Assembly: GCA_023399635.1 (NCBI GenBank)
Contig: JAEWOP010000259.1
Location: forward strand, 1-10,233
Source of the DNA: Pseudomonadota bacterium
GTDB lineage: Bacteria; Pseudomonadota; Alphaproteobacteria; Rhizobiales; Rhizobiaceae
Direction: 5' to 3'
DNA length: 10,233 bases
Below the pieces are notes generated by a model, which was given only the letters and a program-made list of their open reading frames with translations, did not search any database and had not been told where the DNA came from. Made by a program: the position numbers and the translations under genes. The stretch's first letter is position 1; every line of letters starts with the position of its first letter. Of this stretch, positions 1 through 6,738 are shown piece after piece.

Positions 1-233
1 GGACGGATCATCTGGCTGTGACAGGTGTAGCACCCCTCGCGGATATAGATGTTGCGGCCGGCGAGCTCCAGCGGCGAGTAAGGCCGCATGCCCTCCACCT
101 TTTCGATCGTGTTCTCCAGGTAGAAGAGCGGCACGATCTCGACGATCCCGCCGATCGCCACCACGAAGAGGGAACCAACCAGCAGCAGCGTCGCGTTGCG
201 CTCAACAAAATGGTGTTTGTCTAGAATACCCAT
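1..233 (-). CDS. fixO: cbb3-type cytochrome c oxidase subunit II FixO (5' part, cut by window start)
   Basis: FixO (CcoO) is the membrane-anchored monohaem cytochrome c subunit of the cbb3 oxidase and passes electrons towards FixN. Only the first 77 codons are present; the rest lies beyond position 1. A hydrophobic segment at about residues 14-38 is the expected membrane anchor. It is followed by a periplasmic stretch with the haem c motif CYTCH (Cys68, Cys71, His72), after which the usual SQMIR sequence begins. The ATG at 231-233 is chosen because AAGGA lies 8 bases upstream and overlaps the fixN stop codon, which suggests translational coupling. It is 11 bases downstream of fixN, the normal fixNO order; fixQ and fixP would be expected past the window edge. 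Identification is firm from the FixO-like N-terminus and the neighbour. Confidence 0.95.
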   Translation of the reverse strand, partial: MGILDKHHFVERNATLLLVGSLFVVAIGGIVEIVPLFYLENTIEKVEGMRPYSPLELAGRNIYIREGCYTCHSQMIR

Positions 234-244
234 CAGATTTGTCC

Positions 245-1870
245 TTATTCGGCCGGCTGCAACGCGGCCGCGGGTGCAGAACCCGGAAGCTTCTCACGCC
301 GCTCGTAGCCCAGGATTGTCATGGTGACATTGAAGGCCATGATCAGGGCGCCCAGGAGGAACATGCCGCCGCCCACTGCGCGCAGCACGTAGTAAGGGAA
401 CATGGCCGAGACGGTTTCCGCGAAGGAATAGACAAGGAAGCCCTGGTCATCATATTCGCGCCACATCAGCCCCTGCTGCACACCGGCAACCCACATGACT
501 GCCGCGTAAACAACGATGCCGAGCGTCGCTAGCCAGAAGTGCCAGTTGACGAGCGCCAGGCTGTACAACCGTTCGCGGTTCCATAGCTTGGGCACGAGGA
601 AATAGACGGCGCCGAAGGTGATCATGCCGTTCCAGCCGAGCGCACCCGAATGCACGTGACCAATGGTCCAGTCTGTGTAGTGGCTGAGCGAGTTGACTGC
701 CTTCACCGACATCATCGGTCCTTCGAAGGTCGCCATGCCGTAGAAGGCGACAGCGATGACCATCATGCGAACGATCGGGTCGGTGCGGATGCGGTCCCAG
801 GCGCCGGAAAGCGTCATCAGACCATTGATCATGCCGCCCCAGGAAGGCATCCACAGCATGATCGAGAACACCATGCCGAGCGTCTGTGCCCAGTCAGGCA
901 GCGCCGTGTAGTGAAGGTGATGAGGACCAGCCCAGATATACATGAAGATCAGGGCCCAGAAGTGGATGATCGACAGCCGGTAGGAATAAACCGGGCGGTT
1001 CACCTGCTTCGGAATGAAGTAGTACATCATGCCCAGGAAGCCGGCCGTCAGGAAGAAGCCGACGGCGTTATGACCGTACCACCACTGCGTCAGCGCGTCC
1101 TGGACACCTGAGAAGGCCGAGTAACTCTTCGAGCCGAGGAAGGAGACCGGCACTGCAAGATTGTTGACCACATGCAACATTGCCACGGTGACGATGAAGG
1201 CGAGGTAGAACCAGTTCGCCACGTAGATATGTGGCTCCTTGCGCTTCAGGATCGTGCCAAGGAACACAACGAGATAGGCGACCCAGACGATGGTGAGCCA
1301 GATGTCTACGTACCATTCCGGTTCGGCGTATTCACGGCTCTGGGTGATGCCAAGCAGATACCCCGTCGCGGCCATGACGATGAACAGCTGGTATCCCCAA
1401 AAGACAAACCAGCCGAGATAGCCGCCGAAGAGCCGGGCACGTGACGTGCGTTGCACCACGTAAAAGGAGGTCGCGATCAAGGCGTTACCGCCGAACGCGA
1501 AGATGACCGCCGAAGTGTGCAGCGGACGCGTGCGTCCGAAGTTCAGCCATGGTTCGATGTTGAGGTCGGGGAACGCAAGCTGAAGAGCAACCACGACCCC
1601 AACAAGAAACCCGACCACGCCCCAGAAAATGGTGGCGATGACGCCGTATTTCACAACCTCGTCGAAATACTCCGACTGCCGCGCCGCATGTTGTGCAGCA
1701 GAGATCGGCGCGAAGCTCGTACGCCGCACCATCACCACAGTGCCTGCGAAAAGCGCGAAGAAAAGCACCCACATGTGGGCAGCAAACTGACTGTCCTGCG
1801 CGAAGGCGACGCCCAGCAATGCAAGGAACGCCCCCACTGCCAAAGCGACAGTTTCAAGTGTGTAGTTCAT
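245..1870 (-). CDS. fixN: cbb3-type cytochrome c oxidase subunit I FixN
   Basis: FixN (CcoN) is the catalytic haem-copper subunit of the cbb3 oxidase, which reduces O2 to water at very low oxygen in the cytoplasmic membrane. The protein is 541 residues, the normal family size, with about a dozen hydrophobic segments. Visible ligands fit the family: His118 (RPLHTS) and His407 for low-spin haem b, His405 (HVHSG) for haem b3, and His267 (YGHN), His317 and His318 (GPHHLHY) for CuB. Tyr311 stands where the cross-linked tyrosine of C-type oxidases is expected. The reading frame extends upstream, but the ATG at 1868-1870 is preferred: a GGGGG run sits 9 bases before it, and the protein then starts MNYTLET as FixN usually does. 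An ATG three codons earlier directly abuts the G run and is less likely. A perfect anaerobox lies about 119 bases upstream, consistent with FNR/FixK-type activation. Confidence 0.97.
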   Translation of the reverse strand: MNYTLETVALAVGAFLALLGVAFAQDSQFAAHMWVLFFALFAGTVVMVRRTSFAPISAAQHAARQSEYFDEVVKYGVIATIFWGVVGFLVGVVVALQLAFPDLNIEPWLNFGRTRPLHTSAVIFAFGGNALIATSFYVVQRTSRARLFGGYLGWFVFWGYQLFIVMAATGYLLGITQSREYAEPEWYVDIWLTIVWVAYLVVFLGTILKRKEPHIYVANWFYLAFIVTVAMLHVVNNLAVPVSFLGSKSYSAFSGVQDALTQWWYGHNAVGFFLTAGFLGMMYYFIPKQVNRPVYSYRLSIIHFWALIFMYIWAGPHHLHYTALPDWAQTLGMVFSIMLWMPSWGGMINGLMTLSGAWDRIRTDPIVRMMVIAVAFYGMATFEGPMMSVKAVNSLSHYTDWTIGHVHSGALGWNGMITFGAVYFLVPKLWNRERLYSLALVNWHFWLATLGIVVYAAVMWVAGVQQGLMWREYDDQGFLVYSFAETVSAMFPYYVLRAVGGGMFLLGALIMAFNVTMTILGYERREKLPGSAPAAALQPAE

Positions 1871-1955
1871 GTTGGACATCCCCCAACGGCCTGATTGCAA
1901 TTCGCGTGCTCCATCCGAAGCGAATCCCGAAAGGGACCTGGCGCGATCAAGGCAC

Positions 1956-1961
1956 AATTGT
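1956..1961 (-). promoter_or_regulatory. putative -10 element of the fixN promoter
   Basis: On the minus strand this reads GACAAT (4 of 6 matches to TATAAT). Its centre is 31 bases from the centre of the anaerobox at 1983-1996, the spacing expected of a class II FNR-type promoter (box at about -41.5). That would put the transcript start near 1948 and give a leader of about 78 bases before fixN. This is inference from spacing; no start site is mapped. Confidence 0.45.
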
Positions 1962-1982
1962 CAGCCCGCCGCCCGCCTCACC

Positions 1983-1996
1983 TTGATTTGGATCAA
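1983..1996. promoter_or_regulatory. perfect anaerobox (FNR/FixK/FnrN site) between fixN and the hemerythrin gene
   Basis: The sequence TTGATTTGGATCAA is an exact match to the FNR/FixK consensus TTGAT-N4-ATCAA. It lies between two divergent genes, 112 bases from the fixN ATG and 70 bases from the hemerythrin ATG. A palindromic site could act as the class II activator site in both directions: a GACAAT -10 is spaced correctly towards fixN, and a weaker GATTCT (2019-2024) lies at the corresponding place towards the hemerythrin gene. The likely binding protein, FnrN, is encoded in this same window. Confidence 0.9.
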
Positions 1997-2066
1997 GGCG
2001 AGCAGACATGCCCTCAACGATTCTGGCCCTACAGGCGAACATGGACCCAGCCTTGGGAGATGCTGC

Positions 2067-2558
2067 ATGCAACAGACACACGACAATCACCATCAAGGGG
2101 TTTGCCAGAGCAGGATTGCTGATTCGGAAATGGTCGCCTGGCTGCACACTGCTCACCTGGAGCAGTTGGCGCTTTGCGACGAGCTGGAGGAAATTGCCGA
2201 TTCCTTGCCCGCAAATGTGAACCGGCAGAAATGCATCTATGCTGCAAAGGCGCTCGGGCCGATGATCCGGACCGTGCACCACTATGAGGAAACGGTTCTT
2301 TTCCCACGCATCCGGCAATGCCGCGACAATGCCGATGAAGATGATACGCTTTCTCGGCTGCGCTATGAACACCTTGAAGATGAAGGCTATGCGGAGGAAC
2401 TGACTGAAGCGCTGTTCAAGCTTGGCTCCAACGATCCGGTCAACGTCGAAGCCGTAGGCTATATGCTTCGGGGTTTCTTTGAAGGCATGCGCCGCCATAT
2501 CGCCTTTGAGCGATCGCACCTATTGAAGGACTTCAGGCCACTCCTGAACGACGCGTAA
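2067..2558 (+). CDS. hemerythrin-like HHE di-iron protein
   Basis: A 163-residue predicted soluble, all-helical protein of the hemerythrin HHE cation-binding family. Candidate metal ligands are His27 or His30 (WLHTAHLEQL), His71 with Glu75 (HHYEETVLFP), His102 (YEHLEDEGY), and His144 with Glu148 (RRHIAFERSHL). This fits the H...HxxxE...H...HxxxE pattern of a non-haem di-iron site that can bind O2, or handle NO or iron in related bacterial proteins. The frame is open further upstream, but the ATG at 2067 has GGGAG 7 bases before it, and earlier codons would run through the fixN promoter. It is transcribed divergently from fixN across a shared perfect anaerobox, so low-oxygen induction is likely. 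Its stop is 4 bases from the end of the convergent PAS gene. The actual ligand handled cannot be read from sequence. Confidence 0.85.
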   Translation: MQQTHDNHHQGVCQSRIADSEMVAWLHTAHLEQLALCDELEEIADSLPANVNRQKCIYAAKALGPMIRTVHHYEETVLFPRIRQCRDNADEDDTLSRLRYEHLEDEGYAEELTEALFKLGSNDPVNVEAVGYMLRGFFEGMRRHIAFERSHLLKDFRPLLNDA

Positions 2559-2562
2559 AGGT

Positions 2563-3279
2563 TCAGTTTGCAAGCCGGGGCCGTCGGCGATCCGCCATTT
2601 CCTGGAGTACCACCAGGGCCCCAAGCTGCGTCGATGTGTCGGAGAAGCAAGGGGACAGCCGGCACTGAACGACGACGGTCCGGTCTTCCCGCTGCTCCGC
2701 ATAAGTGTGCGACAGACACTCGCCGGCAAGGCATCGGTCGATAGCTGCACGCAGGTCGCGCTGGAAGTGGTAGATGCCGATCACATCTGCAAAGTGCCGC
2801 CCCAGCAGCTTTTCCTTCGGTTGACCGAGCCGTTGCGCATTGGTTTCGTTCGAATAGAACACCTTGTAGCCGTGTCCCACCACCATGATCCGTTCAGGAA
2901 TACGATCGAACAGGCCAGAATCCAGAACCGCTGCCTCGCTCGTTTGGGAGGACGTCACTGCGGTGCTACTCTCGCCTGCCACGCGGGCGTTCGCAGCCCG
3001 GCCGATCTGCAGGGTGAGATAGCGTTCCACGAGAAGCTGCAGCAGGTAACCATTTCGGTTGACGCATCCCCGATCGTCTGCCTCCTCTTGCAGCAGCTCG
3101 AGCGCGAAACGGAATTGCGCCTGGATACTGACCGGATCAGAAACCTGATGCTGGACAATCGCCTGCAGCAACGGGTCCAATTCCCCATCGAGACGGCGAA
3201 CGGCTACGGAATCGTCCCGATCGACGGCGTGGCGAAGGTCGTTGTATTTGGACCAGAACAGATCGACCAGCGCTTCCAT
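2563..3279 (-). CDS. PAS-domain protein without recognisable output domain
   Basis: A 238-residue predicted cytoplasmic protein; I do not recognise a named family. Residues 1-95 look all-helical and charged (KYNDLRHAVD, then FALELLQEEADD). A Ser/Thr/Ala-rich linker covers about 96-120. Residues 122-228 look like a PAS domain: FDRIPERIMVV, YKVFYSN, then LLGRHFADVIG, a helix, and the closing strands VVVQCRLSP and LGALVVLQEM. The chain ends nine residues after the PAS core in RRRPRLAN. No helix-turn-helix, histidine kinase, GGDEF or EAL motif is visible, and no haem pocket can be assigned with confidence. The start has a strong GGGAGG five bases before the ATG. Its place among fixN, the hemerythrin gene and lpxXL suggests, but does not prove, a sensing or partner-binding role. 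It could be a regulator that acts by protein contact. Confidence 0.75.
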   Translation of the reverse strand: MEALVDLFWSKYNDLRHAVDRDDSVAVRRLDGELDPLLQAIVQHQVSDPVSIQAQFRFALELLQEEADDRGCVNRNGYLLQLLVERYLTLQIGRAANARVAGESSTAVTSSQTSEAAVLDSGLFDRIPERIMVVGHGYKVFYSNETNAQRLGQPKEKLLGRHFADVIGIYHFQRDLRAAIDRCLAGECLSHTYAEQREDRTVVVQCRLSPCFSDTSTQLGALVVLQEMADRRRPRLAN

Positions 3280-3353
3280 CGAAACCTCCCATACCCCGCC
3301 AGCGTTCGCTACCGCAACTCCAGATGCCTTTGCTCTCGTATATTCACAACAGC

Positions 3354-3366
3354 TGATACATTATCA
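3354..3366. repeat. small inverted repeat TGATA-CAT-TATCA upstream of the PAS gene
   Basis: A perfect 5-base inverted repeat with a 3-base spacer lies in an AT-rich patch of the 133-base gap between the PAS gene start (3279) and the lpxXL stop (3413). It is about 75 bases upstream of the PAS gene ATG, a plausible operator position. It does not fit the anaerobox consensus because the spacing is wrong. No convincing -35/-10 pair could be chosen nearby, and no strong terminator for lpxXL was seen in the gap. Confidence 0.3.
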
Positions 3367-3412
3367 CATTAAGCTTGCGTGAGCATTGCTGAAAGCCTTG
3401 CGGAACGGTCGA

Positions 3413-4342
3413 TCAGTTCTTCAGGTGCTGTTTGATCTGCCAGCGGTCGTGATACCAAAGCCATTGCTCCGGATATTGCCGTACCCAGCTCTCCACCTTG
3501 TCGTTGAGCAATTGCGCTGTCGCCTGCACATTCAGGCTTCCGTTCGGGTCGCGCGGAATGTCCATTCTGGGCTCGATTTCCAGCCGGAAGCGGTTGTTCG
3601 GAAGGCGGATGCAGCGCGCCGGATAGACTTCGGCATCGAATTGCCGAACCAGCTTGGCCAGGAGAGGATTGGTGCGCACCGGGCGTCCGAAGAAGCTGGT
3701 CGTGAGCCCCTTCTTGAACTTCTGGTCGACAAGCACCCCAACGCCGCCTCCCGCTTCCAGCCGCCGCGCCAGCGCAAATGAAGATCCGGCATGCGAGGGA
3801 ACAAGCTGGCCCATACGGGCACTGCGGAAGCTGAACACCTTGTCGGCGATGTATGGGTTGTTGGGCGGCCTGAACAGCACCATCACGTCGAGCCCGAAGC
3901 TCTTTCCCGCGACCGGCAGGAGTTCGAAATTGCCCGAATGGGCTGTGAAGACGATGAAGGGCCGCGGATTGTCGCGCAGATCAAGGAAGATCTCGGTACC
4001 TGACACTTCAACACGGCCGGCCTCGGCTCGCTCCGGATCGAAGTCGAACAACCGGTCGAGAAAAACATACTCGGCAGCAAGCCGGCCCATATGGCCCCAG
4101 CTTGCCAGCGCGATCTGCTCTCGCTCTGCTTCAGCCTTCTCAGGATATGCATTGCGAAGATTGGTCAGCATCAGCCGGTGACGGCGAAGCTTCGGGCCAA
4201 TCCAGCGCGCCGCTCGATCTGCGAAGTTCATGGCTGGATCTGCCGGGAACAATTTCAACATGTTGAGGGCGCCAAAAGCTGCTTGCGCCACCAGCCATTG
4301 CTGGAAGCGACGGAGAGCGAGAACGATCCTCGTCACAAACAT
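3413..4342 (-). CDS. lpxXL: very-long-chain lipid A acyltransferase LpxXL
   Basis: An LpxL/HtrB-type lysophospholipid acyltransferase of 309 residues, expected to sit on the inner face of the cytoplasmic membrane. In rhizobia LpxXL transfers the 27-hydroxyoctacosanoyl group from AcpXL to lipid A. The catalytic HX4E motif is at His135-Glu140 (TAHSGNFE). A DQ pair follows in VGVLVDQKF, and the family C-terminal signature EQWLWYHDRW is at about 292-301. The N-terminal hydrophobic/amphipathic stretch FVTRIVLALRRFQQWL fits a membrane anchor. The ATG at 4342 is taken as start, 10 bases after the dehydrogenase stop; its Shine-Dalgarno is weak (GAAG directly before it), and a TTG two codons upstream is an alternative. 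It is the last gene of the acpXL operon, and that position is the main reason for calling LpxXL rather than LpxL or LpxM. Confidence 0.92.
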   Translation of the reverse strand: MFVTRIVLALRRFQQWLVAQAAFGALNMLKLFPADPAMNFADRAARWIGPKLRRHRLMLTNLRNAYPEKAEAEREQIALASWGHMGRLAAEYVFLDRLFDFDPERAEAGRVEVSGTEIFLDLRDNPRPFIVFTAHSGNFELLPVAGKSFGLDVMVLFRPPNNPYIADKVFSFRSARMGQLVPSHAGSSFALARRLEAGGGVGVLVDQKFKKGLTTSFFGRPVRTNPLLAKLVRQFDAEVYPARCIRLPNNRFRLEIEPRMDIPRDPNGSLNVQATAQLLNDKVESWVRQYPEQWLWYHDRWQIKQHLKN

Positions 4343-4352
4343 CTTCAACGGA

Positions 4353-5381
4353 TCAATCCATCCGCAGGACAATCTTGCCAAACACCTGGCGCGTTTCCAT
4401 CCGCTCCAGCGCGCGGTCGATATCGTTAAACGTCACTTCCGTATCGATTACCGGATGAACCACGCCGCGCGCCATCTTCTGCATGGCATCTGCCATGTTC
4501 TCCATGCGGCAACCGAAAGAGCCGAGCAGCTTCAGTTGCTGCTGGAAGAGCATCATCAGGTTCATGTTCGTGGATACGCCGGAGGTAGAACCGCAGGTAA
4601 CCAGACGTCCTCCCCGCTTCATACACAGCATGGATCCCGCCCAGGTATCGGCGCCGACATGTTCGAACACGACATCGACGCCCTTCTTCTTTGTCAGCTT
4701 GCGCACGACGCCCTCGAAGCGATCGGTACGGTAGTTGATGACATGATCGGCGCCTAGCGCCTTCGCGCGCTCGATCTTGTCGTCCGAACCGACGGTGGTG
4801 ATCACCGTGCATCCGGTCTTCTTGGCAAGCTGGATCGCCGCCGTGCCGATGCCGGAACCACCAGCATGAACGAGAATTGTTTCGCCCGGCTCGAGCTTGG
4901 CGTTATCGAACAGCATGTGCTCGACGGTGCCGAAGGTGACCGGTGCCAAGGCTGCGCCAACCGCATCGACACCAGGAGGGGCCGGAACGAGCAGCCGCGC
5001 CGGCAGGTTCGTCTTTTCCTGCGCGAAGCCGTCGAGGTGGAAGCCGTGGACGCCGGAAACGTTTTCGCAGAGATTGTCACGCTTTTCACGGCACGGCTTG
5101 CAGAGCCCGCAAGTCCGCGCACCGTAGATGGAGACCAACTGCCCAGGCAGGACGTTTGAGACGCCCGGGCCGATCGCCTCGACCACGCCTGAAGCTTCCG
5201 CTCCGATCGTCAGCGGCATCTTGCGCTTGGCAAACGCCATACCGCGCCAGCCCCAGACGTCGATGTGGTTGAGCGCGACGGCCTTGACGCGGAGCGTCAC
5301 CTCGCCGGGACCGGGCGCTTCGGGCTCGGGAATGTCCACAGCCTCGAGCTTGCGGTCGTCGATCAGTTGCAGAGCACGCAT
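4353..5381 (-). CDS. adh2XL: zinc-type alcohol dehydrogenase/quinone oxidoreductase-like MDR protein
   Basis: A 342-residue medium-chain dehydrogenase/reductase. The GroES-like N-terminal part carries a structural zinc lobe (Cys91, Cys94, Cys97, Cys105). The Rossmann part begins near 168 with HAGGSGIG (172-179), a nucleotide-binding loop of the quinone-reductase type. The usual catalytic zinc ligands appear absent: Asn38 stands where Cys is expected and GAE (60-62) replaces GHE. Classical zinc alcohol dehydrogenase chemistry is therefore doubtful. It is the fifth gene of the acpXL operon, between a ketosynthase and lpxXL, and is annotated as an alcohol dehydrogenase (adh2XL/adhXL) in equivalent rhizobial clusters. 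A role as the enoyl-ACP or other reductase of the elongation cycle would suit the context but is inference. GAAGGAAG lies 7 bases before the ATG. The 59-base gap before it is the longest in the operon. Confidence 0.85.
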   Translation of the reverse strand: MRALQLIDDRKLEAVDIPEPEAPGPGEVTLRVKAVALNHIDVWGWRGMAFAKRKMPLTIGAEASGVVEAIGPGVSNVLPGQLVSIYGARTCGLCKPCREKRDNLCENVSGVHGFHLDGFAQEKTNLPARLLVPAPPGVDAVGAALAPVTFGTVEHMLFDNAKLEPGETILVHAGGSGIGTAAIQLAKKTGCTVITTVGSDDKIERAKALGADHVINYRTDRFEGVVRKLTKKKGVDVVFEHVGADTWAGSMLCMKRGGRLVTCGSTSGVSTNMNLMMLFQQQLKLLGSFGCRMENMADAMQKMARGVVHPVIDTEVTFNDIDRALERMETRQVFGKIVLRMD

Positions 5382-5395
5382 AAGAAGTCTTCCTT

Positions 5396-5407
5396 CGCCC
5401 GAAGGCG
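5396..5407 (-). other. possible UUCG-loop RNA hairpin between ketosynthase and dehydrogenase genes
   Basis: In the transcript this reads CGCC-UUCG-GGCG, a 4-base-pair stem closed by a stable C(UUCG)G tetraloop. An alternative fold pairs CCUUC (5401-5405) with GAAGG (5392-5396), which would partly hide the dehydrogenase ribosome binding site (GAAGGAAG, 5388-5395). There is no following U run, so it is not a standard intrinsic terminator. It could affect mRNA processing or translation inside the operon, or it could be chance. Confidence 0.3.
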
Positions 5408-5440
5408 TTCCAGATCGTCAGAAGGGATTGGCGACGGTCT

Positions 5441-6727
5441 CTAAGCCGGTTGCAGCGTCATGACAAGGCTGGCATTCTGCCCGCCAAAGCCGAAGGAGTT
5501 GGACAGCACAGCCTGAACCTGCTGATCCCGCTTCTGGTTCGGCACCACATCAAGGACGATGGCCGGATCCGGATTGACGTAGTTTATCGTCGGCGGGAGC
5601 GTCCCCGTCAGCATCGTCTGGATCGAGAACACCGCCTCGACGGCACCGGCGGCCGTCAACGTATGGCCGATCATCGATTTGTTCGACGAGACCGGAATAT
5701 CCTTCAGACGATCACCGAAGACGGCGAGCATGGAGCCATACTCCATCTTGTCGTTTTCCGGCGTCGACGTGCCGTGAGCGTTGATGTAGCCGATGCCGCT
5801 TTCGTCCATGCCGGCATCTTCCAGCGCCGCACGGATGGTGGCAATAGCCGGGCCACCGTCCGGTGAGGAACGGGTTCGGTGGAAGTGGTCAGCCTTCTCG
5901 CCGCAGCCCTTGAGGATTCCGAGCACCTTCGCGCCACGGGCGACGGCCGACTCCAGCGACTCGAGAACGAGCGTTGCCGCACCTTCAGCAATGACGAAGC
6001 CGTCGCGATCCTTGCTGAACGGCTTGGACGCCTTCTCTGGAGGATCGTTCTGCGTCGACAGGGCCGAAAGCAGCGAAAAGCGGATCAGCGCCTCGGCACT
6101 GACCGAGCCATCGGTGGCCACGACGAGCGAACGGTCGGTGCGGCCCTGGCGGATCGCCTCGACACCGAGTTGGATTGCGGTGGCACCGGAAGCGCAGGCC
6201 GTGGAGAGGGTTACTGGCAGCCCGCGGGTGCCGAACCTGTCGGAAAGGCGCTCCGAGATCGAACCAAACTGGACGGCCTCCAGGAACGCTGGGTCCGGAC
6301 GCTCGCGCATGGCGGTCAGGAAGCGGTCATAAGCGTCGCCTTCGGCTTGCGACGGCGGTGCGCGATCGGCCAGTGCGAAACGCGCCGACCATTCCGGCTC
6401 GACCGGTGGTGCCGCCAAGAAGAGCGGGCCTTCGAAGTCTCCGGAGAGGCCCGCCTGCGCCAGTGCTTCCGCGGTCGTTTCACGCGCGAAGGCGTAGGAG
6501 CGTTCAACGGCGTTGTCGGCGGGGACGTCGATGAAATCGACCGTGCCGCTGATGCGCGTGGACAGGCCTTCGGTCGGAAAGCGGGTGATCTTGTGGATGC
6601 CGGACGTGCCGGAGGTAAGTGCGGCCCAGTTGTCCTGCAGCCCCTGCCCCAGCGACGTGATGACGCCCATACCGGTGACGGCAATGATCGGACGGCCGAG
6701 ATGATCGGTGAAGCGGTTATCGCTCAT
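5441..6727 (-). CDS. fabF1XL: beta-ketoacyl-ACP synthase (FabF-type, catalytically complete), VLCFA cluster
   Basis: A 428-residue KAS II-type condensing enzyme with the full active-site set: nucleophile Cys178 in STACASG, His318 in NAHGTSTP, and Lys350/His355 in NKSMIGHTLTAAGA, plus the C-terminal glycine-rich SFGFGGQN. Compared with typical FabF it has extra sequence at about residues 100-155 before the active-site Cys, possibly for long acyl chains or partner contact. It should condense malonyl-ACP with the acyl chain on AcpXL in making the C28-type fatty acid. The start at 6727 (ATG, MSDNRFT) is set by GAGGAG 7 bases upstream; that motif overlaps the stop of the preceding gene, so the two ketosynthases are probably translationally coupled. 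The gap is 11 bases. Naming follows the reported rhizobial order fabF2XL-fabF1XL from memory; the FabF-type assignment itself is firm. Confidence 0.92.
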   Translation of the reverse strand: MSDNRFTDHLGRPIIAVTGMGVITSLGQGLQDNWAALTSGTSGIHKITRFPTEGLSTRISGTVDFIDVPADNAVERSYAFARETTAEALAQAGLSGDFEGPLFLAAPPVEPEWSARFALADRAPPSQAEGDAYDRFLTAMRERPDPAFLEAVQFGSISERLSDRFGTRGLPVTLSTACASGATAIQLGVEAIRQGRTDRSLVVATDGSVSAEALIRFSLLSALSTQNDPPEKASKPFSKDRDGFVIAEGAATLVLESLESAVARGAKVLGILKGCGEKADHFHRTRSSPDGGPAIATIRAALEDAGMDESGIGYINAHGTSTPENDKMEYGSMLAVFGDRLKDIPVSSNKSMIGHTLTAAGAVEAVFSIQTMLTGTLPPTINYVNPDPAIVLDVVPNQKRDQQVQAVLSNSFGFGGQNASLVMTLQPA

Positions 6728-6738
6728 GGTCGTTCTCC

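Noticed and set aside
1945..1950. GATCAA half-site near the predicted fixN transcript start
   Set aside because: Only one arm of an anaerobox is present; the partner arm does not match, so it is not called as a binding site.
1871..1957. N-terminal extension of FixN by up to 29 residues
   Set aside because: The extension is not FixN-like, runs into the predicted promoter, and the ATG at 1870 has a good Shine-Dalgarno sequence and the expected N-terminus.
2559..2562. Possible bidirectional terminator between the hemerythrin and PAS genes
   Set aside because: Only 4 bases separate the stops and no stem-loop with a U run is visible around them.
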